NCBI GenBank assembly: GCA_027859175.1
Contig: JAQIBG010000084.1
Location: 1-61,235, forward strand
Origin: Planctomycetota bacterium
GTDB lineage: Bacteria > Planctomycetota > UBA11346
DNA length: 61,235 nucleotides
Direction of reading: 5' to 3'
Part shown: positions 18,147-25,454 of the stretch, in pieces
How the letters are laid out: each line of letters starts with the position of its first letter
How positions within the stretch are numbered: position 1 is the first letter of the stretch
The notes under the pieces: model-generated
Seen by the model: only the letters and a program-made list of their open reading frames with translations
What the model was told of the DNA's origin: nothing
Databases searched by the model: none
Program-made: the position numbers and the translations under genes

Positions 18147-19013
18147 CTAGCCCGCCACCGTACAGCGCAGGCTCAGATCGAGCGCGATGACTGAATGCGT
18201 CAGGGCGCCAACCGAGATACGGTCGACCCCGGTTTCGGCCACGGCGCGGAGCGTGTCCATGGTGATGCCACCAGAGGCTTCCAGCAACACAGCTCGGTCG
18301 CCACGAATCGCCACCGCCTCGCGCAGCAGGTCGGGGCCCATGTTATCGAGCAGCACCATGTTGGCGCTGGCTTCGATCACGGGCTCCAAGTCGGCCAGAT
18401 GTTCGATCTCAACCTGCACGATTTTATCAGGCCCTACCGCCGCACGGCAGCGCCGCACCGCCTCAGCTGGCCCCGACGCACCCATCAGCGCAATGTGGTT
18501 CTCTTTGATCAGCACCTGATCGTACAATCCCATCCGATGGTTGACGCCGCCGCCCACCGCCACCGCGTGTTTCTCCAGCAGGCGCAGACCTGGCGTGGTC
18601 TTGCGGGTATCGAGCACCTTGGCCGTGGTTCCGGCAACGGTGTCGGCATAGCGCCGCGTGACGCTAGCGCTGCCCGATAGGCGCTGCATCAAGTTCAGCG
18701 CGGTGCGCTCGGCGATTAGGATGGTTCGAGCCGAGCCCGTTGCGCGCAGCACCACGGTACCGGGCGTCACCGCGTCACCGTCGGCCGCCACCGCCTCTAC
18801 CTGTACCGTGCCCGGCGCCACTGCCTCGCAGACCTGCGCGAACAAGGGCACCCCACATACCACCCCCGCCGCCTTGGCGCTCAGCACCGCATCGAGGCGG
18901 CCGTCAGCGGGCACGCAACTGGCCACGGTCAGGTCGTCGGCACCGGCGAGGTCTTCCTCAAGGGCGCGGCGGATCAAGGTGTCGGTGCTGGGATCGGCGT
19001 AGGGGTTGGACAT
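18147..19013 (-). CDS. nadC: Nicotinate-nucleotide pyrophosphorylase (quinolinate phosphoribosyltransferase)
   Basis: 288 residues. Condenses quinolinate and PRPP to nicotinic acid mononucleotide with CO2 release, in de novo NAD synthesis in the cytoplasm. Family motifs are clear: LDTRKTTPGLRLLEKHAV, GGGVNHRMGLYDQVLIKENH, VQVEIEHLADLEP, and the end EASGGI...GVDRISVGALTHS. The frame is open to 19403, but ATG 19013 (MSNPYADPSTDTLIRRAL) gives the normal length. nadA and nadB are not in the window. It diverges from the ABC-2 permease gene, with a 105-base gap. Confidence 0.96.
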   Translation of the reverse strand: MSNPYADPSTDTLIRRALEEDLAGADDLTVASCVPADGRLDAVLSAKAAGVVCGVPLFAQVCEAVAPGTVQVEAVAADGDAVTPGTVVLRATGSARTILIAERTALNLMQRLSGSASVTRRYADTVAGTTAKVLDTRKTTPGLRLLEKHAVAVGGGVNHRMGLYDQVLIKENHIALMGASGPAEAVRRCRAAVGPDKIVQVEIEHLADLEPVIEASANMVLLDNMGPDLLREAVAIRGDRAVLLEASGGITMDTLRAVAETGVDRISVGALTHSVIALDLSLRCTVAG

Positions 19014-19118
19014 GGGCAGGGATTGTGCGACCGAGCGGCCCCTGCCCAGCATCGTTTGCCGGTGCGGGCCTCCAATTTCGCATTCCGTATCCAAAGCAGG
19101 CAACAGGATCATCGCCCC

Positions 19119-19949
19119 ATGCGGATCGGGCCCTACCTGCATCTGATGCGAACCGCCTTCCTCAAGCTGATGGCGTATCGCATGCGCTACGTCACCGGGA
19201 TCGCGACCTACGCGATCTTCGTGGGTGTGCAGTATTTCATCTGGAAGGCCGTGTTCGCAGCACGCGAGATGGCCCCAGGCGAGCAACTCGCCGGGCTCGA
19301 TTTCCCTAGCCTCGTCACCTACATCGCCATTGGCTACATCGCCCGTGCCGCCTACTACAACAACCTTGATAGCGAGATTGCGGCGCGCTTCCAAAACGGC
19401 CAAGTGGTGATGGACCTACTCCGGCCACTATCGTTCCACGGCAATTTCCTCGCTCAGGCCGCCGGCGAAACGGCATTCCGCGTCCTTTTCTTTGCGCTGC
19501 CGATGAGCCTGCTGATCTTCCCGCTGTTTGGGGTACACCCACCGGGTGCCGATGGGTGGTGGCAGTTCCCATTGCTGTTTTTGCTCGCGTTTTGGATCAA
19601 CGCTGAGTTCAACCTCCTAGTTGGCACCTGCGCGTTCTTCCTCGAAGACATCACCGGCCTGATGAGCCTGAAGCGTAACCTCGTCATGCTTGCCTCTGGC
19701 CTGCTGGTTCCGCTCCACTTCATGCGCGACCTGCTCGGCGACACCGCGATCAAGGTGATCACCGCATTACCCTTTGCCCTGATCGGCTATTATCCCGTGC
19801 TGGCCTACGTGGGCCAACTCGGCATCGATGGCACCCCTGGCTTCAGCGACGCACTGATGCTCGGTCTCATTTGGGGCCTGGGCTTTCGCTGCCTTAATCT
19901 CGCAATGTGGGCCTGGGCCAAACGGCGACTCGAAATCCAAGGCGGCTAA
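19119..19949 (+). CDS. ABC-2 type permease (DUF990-like)
   Basis: 276-residue inner-membrane protein with about six TM segments. The N-terminal cytosolic helix GPYLHLMRTAFLKLMAYRMR, the YFIWKAVF helix, FQNGQVVMDLLRPLS and the LMSLKRNLVMLASGLLVPL region match the ABC-2 permease group related to daunorubicin-resistance exporters and the DUF990/YadH set. These usually work with an ATPase and a second permease, but neither is adjacent here, so the partners must be elsewhere. ATG 19119 is chosen over 19023 because translation there starts at a typical permease N terminus. A lipoprotein gene follows 2 bases after its stop. Confidence 0.85.
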   Translation: MRIGPYLHLMRTAFLKLMAYRMRYVTGIATYAIFVGVQYFIWKAVFAAREMAPGEQLAGLDFPSLVTYIAIGYIARAAYYNNLDSEIAARFQNGQVVMDLLRPLSFHGNFLAQAAGETAFRVLFFALPMSLLIFPLFGVHPPGADGWWQFPLLFLLAFWINAEFNLLVGTCAFFLEDITGLMSLKRNLVMLASGLLVPLHFMRDLLGDTAIKVITALPFALIGYYPVLAYVGQLGIDGTPGFSDALMLGLIWGLGFRCLNLAMWAWAKRRLEIQGG

Positions 19950-19951
19950 GT

Positions 19952-20449
19952 ATGCGTCCTCTCTTGTTCATCATCACCATGCTCACGCTTGTGGCGTGCA
20001 CGCCCCAGGAGCACCTCAACGAGCTCGACCCCGCAATGCGCCAGGAGGTAGACACTGCGCTGCGCAGTTGCTACGCCGAACTCGACCTGAGCGATGACCA
20101 ACTCCCACCCGAACGCGAGACCCGCTGGCAAGTCGAGCTCATGGCCCAGGCCGCGCGCAATGCCGCGCCCGCCTTGGCGCAGATTCGCGCCGGCACCATG
20201 AGCGACGAGCAACTCCGCAGCCTCGGCACGGCAATCATCACCATGTTGAAACAGCGCGACGGCGACGACACCGAGGCGCCACTCATCCTGCAACACCTGC
20301 TCGACCCCAAAACCGATCTCAGCCCCGCCAAACGCGTGCTCCTGCTCGGCGCAATCAATCGCGTTGTAACGGAAAATTTCTTAAACATCAGCCCTGAGCA
20401 GACGCAGCTTCTCGGGAAGCCTGAACGCCAGACCAGGCCTGGTGGGTAG
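19952..20449 (+). CDS. Small lipoprotein of unknown function
   Basis: 165 residues. The signal peptide MRPLLFIITMLTLVACTP ends in the lipobox LVAC, predicting a lipid-anchored periplasmic protein. The rest is helical and acidic, with no domain recognised. The start lies 2 bases after the ABC-2 permease stop, so the two are probably co-transcribed and may work together. The frame upstream to 19907 is rejected because it would remove the signal peptide. The stop TAG (20447-20449) is 3 bases before the first heptamer of element B. Confidence 0.8.
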   Translation: MRPLLFIITMLTLVACTPQEHLNELDPAMRQEVDTALRSCYAELDLSDDQLPPERETRWQVELMAQAARNAAPALAQIRAGTMSDEQLRSLGTAIITMLKQRDGDDTEAPLILQHLLDPKTDLSPAKRVLLLGAINRVVTENFLNISPEQTQLLGKPERQTRPGG

Positions 20450-20452
20450 TCG

Positions 20453-20616
20453 GGTTCCTGGTTCCTGGTTCCTAGTGCGCGCTTCGCGCGTTGGATGCCG
20501 GCAGGTGCTCGCGAGCGGGAAACTCTGGCATCCTACGCCGCCGGTCGGGAGCAGTGACCACGCCCACGACGCGCCGCAGGCGCGCACCAGGAACCAGGAA
20601 CTAGGAACCAGGAACC
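20453..20616. repeat. Heptamer-bounded inverted-repeat element B (GGTTCCT family)
   Basis: Three tandem GGTTCCT (20453-20473) at the left; four tandem AGGAACC/AGGAACT (20589-20616), their reverse complement, at the right. The pairing continues inward (GTGCGCGC against GCGCGCAC), and a second nested pair GGATGCC ... GGCATCC lies inside, so the whole 164-base element can fold as a long branched hairpin. Sits between the convergent lipoprotein and membrane-protein genes, 3 bases from one stop and 10 bases from the other. Confidence 0.88.
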
Positions 20617-20626
20617 CCAGGCTTAA

Positions 20627-21061
20627 CTAAGCGGGCACCCCAGACACAAAGTAAGCAAGAACCGCGAGAACGTAGGCGGACAGGCCAACCACCAGCACCG
20701 AGAGCTGAAATAAATACATGCGGGTTTTGCGATCGCGGTAGGCGATAGCGGTGGCCAAGGAGCCGGGGTCGGTGACAAGTTGGGTCATCCAGCGAATGCG
20801 CAGGGTGCCAAGCAGGATCAAAATTACTGAGATCAACACCACCGCGAGGCCAATGACCAAAGACCACCGCGCGAGCTCGCCTGATGCGGCAATACGGGGG
20901 CCCGAGAAACCGGTAATGGTCAGGGTAATTGTGGCCAGGGTCAGCAACAGCTGACTGCGTGATTGCAGCACGCCGAATTGCCGCGTCAGCACGTCCAAGC
21001 AACGGCTCAGATCACCCTCGTACAGCACCATCAAGTGGCGCGCTTCGTTCGCGGCGTCCAT
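20627..21061 (-). CDS. Small integral membrane protein, unknown
   Basis: 144 residues. A soluble N-terminal helix (ARHLMVLYEGDLSRCLDVLTRQ) is followed by hydrophobic segments near 36-55, 66-87 and 117-139, with a basic loop (RDRKTR) between the last two. No family recognised. ATG 21061 is preferred to GTG 21067: GAGG lies 9 bases before it, whereas it would be too close to the GTG. The gene begins just inside the uracil-DNA glycosylase stop region, so the pair is probably one transcript. Confidence 0.7.
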   Translation of the reverse strand: MDAANEARHLMVLYEGDLSRCLDVLTRQFGVLQSRSQLLLTLATITLTITGFSGPRIAASGELARWSLVIGLAVVLISVILILLGTLRIRWMTQLVTDPGSLATAIAYRDRKTRMYLFQLSVLVVGLSAYVLAVLAYFVSGVPA

Positions 21062-21066
21062 CGTCA

Positions 21067-21873
21067 CTATCCTCGCTTCGGCGGTTCTTTACCCAAGAAC
21101 GCAAGCACCGCCTTGAGATCTTCCCAGCATGGCTTCTTGCCCGCGTCATTGCGCAGCAGGTAGCTCGGATGGAAAGTCGGAATCACGGTATAGCCACGAT
21201 ACTCAAAGGGCTTGCCGCGCAGCCGCGTGATGCCGGCCTGGGGGTTGCCACTCAGGGCGCGTAACGGCGTATTGCCCAGGGTGCAGATGACTTTGGGCTG
21301 CAGCGCCTCGATCTGCCGCTCGAGGTAGGGCAGGCAGTCGGCCACTTCGCCAGGCTCGGGGGCGCGGTTGCCGGGCGGGCGGCATTTCACCACGTTGGCG
21401 ATGTAAACCTGCTCGCGCGCGTAGCCCATCGCCACGATCATGCGATCCAGGAGCTGCCCGGCGGCACCAACGAAGGGGCGCCCCTGGCGATCCTCATCGG
21501 CCCCAGGGCCTTCACCAATGAACAGGATGTCTGGCTGCGCGGCACCCTCACCCGGCACCACCTTGGTGCGCTTGGCACACAGACCGCACCGCTCGCAGGC
21601 GCTGATCCGCTCCACGATGGCAGCGAGGACCTCGGCGCCGTGCACGGTGCTGGGAATATCAGCAACCGGGTGCGGCTTGACCGACGGCGCCGGCGAAGCC
21701 ACGGCAGGCGCTTCATCAGCCCCACGCTTGGCGCCCACGCCACCAGGACGCTGGGCCGGGGCCGGCTGTTCTGATTCCGGCGGCTTGGGCAGCGATTCGA
21801 CACCAAACCAGTGGTCGGCCTCCAGCAACTGCTTGAGGTTCCGCAACAGATCGACTGGCCGATCATCGTCCAT
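21067..21873 (-). CDS. Uracil-DNA glycosylase, family 4 (iron-sulfur type)
   Basis: 268 residues. Excises uracil from DNA arising from cytosine deamination. Motif A is GEGPGADEDRQGRPFVG (120-136) and motif B is HPSYLLR (235-241). Cysteines C93/C96/C99 (ACERCGLCAKR) with C164 (VKCRPP) and C180 provide the 4Fe-4S ligands of families 4 and 5. The first 75 residues are a proline/alanine-rich linker not needed for activity, common in PVC and thermophile versions. Head-to-head with dprA (112-base gap), an arrangement of two DNA-processing genes. Confidence 0.94.
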   Translation of the reverse strand: MDDDRPVDLLRNLKQLLEADHWFGVESLPKPPESEQPAPAQRPGGVGAKRGADEAPAVASPAPSVKPHPVADIPSTVHGAEVLAAIVERISACERCGLCAKRTKVVPGEGAAQPDILFIGEGPGADEDRQGRPFVGAAGQLLDRMIVAMGYAREQVYIANVVKCRPPGNRAPEPGEVADCLPYLERQIEALQPKVICTLGNTPLRALSGNPQAGITRLRGKPFEYRGYTVIPTFHPSYLLRNDAGKKPCWEDLKAVLAFLGKEPPKRG

Positions 21874-21984
21874 GCCCGGATGTTAACGGCGCTCGCGAAA
21901 ACAACAGTCGAGGCTCGGGGCCTGCGACCAGCTGCCCAAACCGAGGATTGCCGCCACTCACCTACGCTCCATACTGACCCCCTC

Positions 21985-23094
21985 ATGCCCGACGCCGCCG
22001 CCTATCTCCGCCTGGCTCTCGTTCCCGGCCTGGGTTCGATCACGGCCCACCGCCTGCTCGATATCGTCGATACGCCGGCTGAGGTATTCAATCTCCCGAT
22101 GCGCAACCTGCAGGCCGTTGATGGCATTGGCGGCGAACGGGCGCGCCGCATCGTTGATCCGCGAGGCAACGAAACTGTGGAGGCCGAACAGGCCCGCTGT
22201 CACCAACTAGGCCTGCGTATCGTCACCCTGGCTGACCCAGACTACCCCAAGGCCCTGCGTGCGCTGTCGGATCCGCCGCTCGCCCTGTGGATCAAGGGCA
22301 GCTACGAAGAGCAAGACCGGGTTGGCATCGCGGTGGTGGGTCCACGCACGCCGTCATCCTACGGTCACCGTCAGGCGCGCCTGTTCAGCCAAGGCCTGGC
22401 GCGCGGCGGAGCCACCGTGATCTCCGGCCTGGCCCGGGGCATCGATACCGTTGCCCACGAAGCAGCGCTCGCGGTCAACGGACGCACCATCGCCGTGATC
22501 GGTTCTGGCTTCGATCATCTGTATCCCAAAGAAAATGCCGACCTGGCCGAGCGTATTGCCGACGGCCACGGCTGCGTGTTATCTGAATTCCCCTGCGCTA
22601 CGCGCCCTAACCAGGGCACCTTCCCGCGCCGCAATCGCGTGGTCGCAGCGCTGGCCCTGGCCACCCTGGTGATCGAGGCCGGGCAGCGCTCGGGCGCCCT
22701 GATTACCGCGCGCTTGTCGGGCGAGCTCGGCAAAGAAGCGCTGGTGCTGCCGGGCCCAATCGATCGGCCCGAACACGTCGGTTCAAACAAACTGCTGCGC
22801 GATGGTGCAACCCTGATCACCAGCCTCGACGACGTCTACCAGGAACTACCGCCCTTGGCGACCATGGCCGCAGCCAGCACCGCCGGCCCGGCCGACGAGA
22901 ACAACAGCCACACCACCAGTCTCAGTCAACGCGAGCGCGACATCTACAAACTGCTGTCCGACGATCCGCGCAGCGTTGATGACCTGCAACGGGTATGCCA
23001 ACTGCCCAGCTCCCAGGTCACAGCCACGATGATCTCGCTCGAGCTGCGCCGCCTTGCCAGGAAGACGCCCGGCGGGTACGTGCGGGCTTTGTAA
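21985..23094 (+). CDS. dprA: DNA processing protein DprA
   Basis: 369 residues. DprA (Smf) protects incoming single-stranded DNA in natural transformation and loads RecA. An N-terminal helix-hairpin-helix-like part (LALVPGLGSITAHRLLDIV) precedes the Rossmann core: GPRTPSSYG, SGLARGIDTVAHEAAL, GSGFDHLYPKEN, FPRRNRVVAALA and AGQRSGALITARLSGE. A winged-helix DprA_WH follows at about 305-369. The frame is open to 21811, but ATG 21985 gives the family start; no good ribosome binding site is seen. The stop is followed within 3 bases by element C. Confidence 0.95.
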   Translation: MPDAAAYLRLALVPGLGSITAHRLLDIVDTPAEVFNLPMRNLQAVDGIGGERARRIVDPRGNETVEAEQARCHQLGLRIVTLADPDYPKALRALSDPPLALWIKGSYEEQDRVGIAVVGPRTPSSYGHRQARLFSQGLARGGATVISGLARGIDTVAHEAALAVNGRTIAVIGSGFDHLYPKENADLAERIADGHGCVLSEFPCATRPNQGTFPRRNRVVAALALATLVIEAGQRSGALITARLSGELGKEALVLPGPIDRPEHVGSNKLLRDGATLITSLDDVYQELPPLATMAAASTAGPADENNSHTTSLSQRERDIYKLLSDDPRSVDDLQRVCQLPSSQVTATMISLELRRLARKTPGGYVRAL

Positions 23095-23097
23095 ATA

Positions 23098-23372
23098 GGT
23101 CCTGGGTCCTGGGACGCGCCTGGCGGCGCTTGGGTCGTGGGGACGGCCGGCCGTACTACGCGGTCATTTGGACAGGGCACGCCTAAGACTGCTTGCAGGC
23201 AGACCGGACCCAAGGACCAGGATGTGAAATAGAGGTCCTGGGTCCTGGGACGCGCTTGGCGGCGCTTGGGTCGTGGGGGACAGCCAGCCGCACTGCACGG
23301 TCATTTGGGCAGGGCACGGGGCAGCCAGCCCCGCGCCTAAGCCTGCTTGCAGGCGGACCAGGACCCAGGACC
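23098..23372. repeat. Heptamer-bounded element C, two tandem copies (GGTCCTG family)
   Basis: Copy 1 (23098-23221) and copy 2 (23234-23372) each start with GGTCCTGGGTCCTG and share GGGACGCG(C/T)TTGGCGGCGCTTGGG-like sequence, a GTCATTTGG.CAGGGCAC core and GC(C/T)TGCTTGCAGGC. They end with the reverse-complement heptamers; copy 2 ends in CAGGACCCAGGACC (23359-23372). Copy 2 has an extra GGGGCAGCCAGCCCC hairpin. Each copy has its own terminal inverted repeat, as if one unit had duplicated. Unlike the other loci it lies between same-direction genes (dprA and thiD). 23373-23503 holds no gene I can see. Confidence 0.88.
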
Positions 23373-23503
23373 AGTAAGACCACGCAGTGCCGAGTCCTAG
23401 AACACGTTAAGAACCATCCCCCTACAAGCGTGGCACCGCATGGCCACATGGTGCGGGTTTTTCACCTGCACGAAGGCCACCGAGCACCTAGCATACTGGC
23501 GAT

Positions 23504-24418
23504 ATGGCTCACTCTGGTCCTTCGCCCACTGTCCCCGTCTGCCTGACGATCTCGGCCGTCGACACCACCGGTGCGACCCTAGCCCAGGCTGACCTCAAAA
23601 CCTTTACCGCTCTCGGCACCTATGGCGCGATCATCGCCACCGGCGTGCTCGCCGACAGTTTTACCGGCCATGACCATAGCCAATCGGTTCCTGAGAGCCT
23701 CCTGCGCGAAACGCTCGAGAAGATCGACGACTGCTTCACCGTGAGCGCGGTCAAGGTGGGCATGGTCCCCACCCCTGGCCAGATCCGCGTGGTCGGCCGC
23801 TGGCTGCGCGCTCACCCCACCATCCCGGTGGTGATCGACCCCGTCCTCACCGACCAAGTCGGCATCCCACAGATGGCCCCGGAAGTCATCCTCGCCATGC
23901 AGGGCGAACTCCTGCCGCGGGCCGCCTTGATCACGCCCAACCGTTTCGAGGCAGCCCAATTGGCCGGCTTCGAAGAGGTCCTGATCGAAGAAGACATGAT
24001 CACCGTGGCCAAGCAGCTGTTTAACACCTACGGCTGCCAAACCGTGGTGACCGGCGGCGGCCTTGGCGAAACCAGCCTCGACGTATTCGCCGGCATGGAC
24101 GGCGTGCGCCGCTTCACCGCGCCTGCGGTCACCATGGCCGATGGCAAGGTGGTTGGCGCCGGCTGCACCTACGCCGCCGCGATCACCGCCCAATTGGCAC
24201 GCGGCGAGTCGATGCGCGAATCGATTCAGGCAGCCAAGAGCTACGTGCTCGCGCTGATTCGCGCCACGGCGCCCTTGTGTACCGACAACTTGGCCCACCC
24301 GCTGTGCCACTTCATGGCGGTAGACAGCCTCGCCCAGGCCGACGGCGTTGGCATTTCGGCTGCGAGTTCGAGCGACCGGCTGCAAATTCCGAAGACCGAT
24401 CGCCACCAGCGCCGCTGA
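23504..24418 (+). CDS. thiD: Hydroxymethylpyrimidine/phosphomethylpyrimidine kinase
   Basis: 304 residues. ThiD phosphorylates HMP to HMP-P and HMP-PP for thiamine synthesis. Ribokinase-fold landmarks are the N-terminal DTTGATLAQADLKTF, VKVGMVPTPGQI, VVIDPVL, LITPNRFEAAQLAG, VVTGGG and the anion-hole loop VVGAGCTYAAAITA, with Cys in place of the ribokinase Asp as in ThiD/PdxK-like kinases. The fold cannot exclude pyridoxal kinase activity. About 35 C-terminal residues are extra. No TPP riboswitch signature was found upstream, and no thiamine genes are adjacent. Confidence 0.88.
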   Translation: MAHSGPSPTVPVCLTISAVDTTGATLAQADLKTFTALGTYGAIIATGVLADSFTGHDHSQSVPESLLRETLEKIDDCFTVSAVKVGMVPTPGQIRVVGRWLRAHPTIPVVIDPVLTDQVGIPQMAPEVILAMQGELLPRAALITPNRFEAAQLAGFEEVLIEEDMITVAKQLFNTYGCQTVVTGGGLGETSLDVFAGMDGVRRFTAPAVTMADGKVVGAGCTYAAAITAQLARGESMRESIQAAKSYVLALIRATAPLCTDNLAHPLCHFMAVDSLAQADGVGISAASSSDRLQIPKTDRHQRR

Positions 24419-24480
24419 GCCTTCCTGGCACGGGCTAGGCCTGAGCACCTTCAACCTGGGCCAAGCCAGCTCAGCCAGAG

Positions 24481-25437
24481 CTAACGTTTCTGCAGTTGGT
24501 AGCGCAATTCCCAGCGCTGCGTTGCGCCCGGCTCCACCTGAATCGCAACGTAGGGCTCTGGGCACACCACCTTGCCAGTGGCATAGAACTCGAAGCGATC
24601 AACAGCACCGGTTCCGCTATACACCAAGGCCACACCGGGGGCCTCAACGGTAAACGCGTTGTCGCCCGCTTGAGCCTTGGGGAATGGCGTCCACAGGGTG
24701 CGCTTCAAGGGCGCTGGGAACGCGATCCGCTGATCAACCAAAGTTGTCGCACCAGCGAAATTTTTGACCCGGTCTTCGCGTGGGGTCGGATCGAAAGGCA
24801 AGGCCACTGCCAAGCCAGGGCCCACCGGATGGCCATCGATGCTAATAAAGTTGTGGGCGTAATGATCGGTCACCAGGGCGGCTTTGCCGTTGTTGGTCAG
24901 CGCATGGCTGATTACCACCGCCGGACTGTCAGCAGCCACCGTCACGCTCACCACGTAGGTATAGGCGTAGCCACCAGCCTTCAGCGTCTGCGTCGACACC
25001 ACCGCCGTATCGCTGGCCTCGTTCACCCACACCGGCACTTTGGCCAGGGCATAGCTGTTGTTGAATTTATAGTCTTTGTCATCGGGCTTGGTAATGAGCC
25101 CCACGCCCACCTTCAACGCGGTGCCACCAGGCTTGGCTTCAGCAAATCCGACCGCAGCGCGCAAACCGAATTCGGCCGCGGTTCCGATGCCGTGCTCGGG
25201 ATGGGTCGGATTATGGGGCGTCCGCCAGGGCGCGAACACCGTGTGCCCCTGCCAACGGATCTCTGAAACCATGCCGGCCCAACAAAAGCGCGAGCCGCGA
25301 TAAAAGCCCGTCTCGGCATCGGGCAGATACACGCTGGCCTCAAGCCCATCGGCACCGGTGAGCACCGCGTGCGGATACTCGCTGGCCGCAAGACCAAGGG
25401 CCAGCACGCATACACTTAAGCACGACAAAACACGCAT
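24481..25437 (-). CDS. Secreted galactose mutarotase-like beta-sandwich protein
   Basis: 318 residues with a signal peptide (MRVLSCLSVCVLALGLAAS). The rest is beta-rich, with FAPWRTPHNPTHPEHGIGTAAEFG, AVVISHALTNNGKAALVTDHYAHNFISIDG and a final VQVEPGATQRWELRYQL strand. This resembles the aldose-1-epimerase/galactose mutarotase-like fold found in many secreted proteins, but I cannot place catalytic His/Glu with confidence. It is the last gene of the 11-gene minus-strand run, 17 bases after the giant PQQ-like gene, so a role with that protein is likely. ATG 25437 is preferred because it gives the cleanest signal peptide. Confidence 0.72.
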   Translation of the reverse strand: MRVLSCLSVCVLALGLAASEYPHAVLTGADGLEASVYLPDAETGFYRGSRFCWAGMVSEIRWQGHTVFAPWRTPHNPTHPEHGIGTAAEFGLRAAVGFAEAKPGGTALKVGVGLITKPDDKDYKFNNSYALAKVPVWVNEASDTAVVSTQTLKAGGYAYTYVVSVTVAADSPAVVISHALTNNGKAALVTDHYAHNFISIDGHPVGPGLAVALPFDPTPREDRVKNFAGATTLVDQRIAFPAPLKRTLWTPFPKAQAGDNAFTVEAPGVALVYSGTGAVDRFEFYATGKVVCPEPYVAIQVEPGATQRWELRYQLQKR

Positions 25438-25454
25438 GACAATACCTAACGACC

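Noticed and set aside
23098..23372. Repeat element C as an insertion sequence
   Set aside because: No open frame for a transposase and total length under 300 bases; at most a non-autonomous element.
23373..23503. TPP riboswitch upstream of thiD
   Set aside because: The conserved CTGAGA and ACCTGA thi-box elements are missing; only a weak GCACC/GGTGC hairpin before TTTTT is seen.
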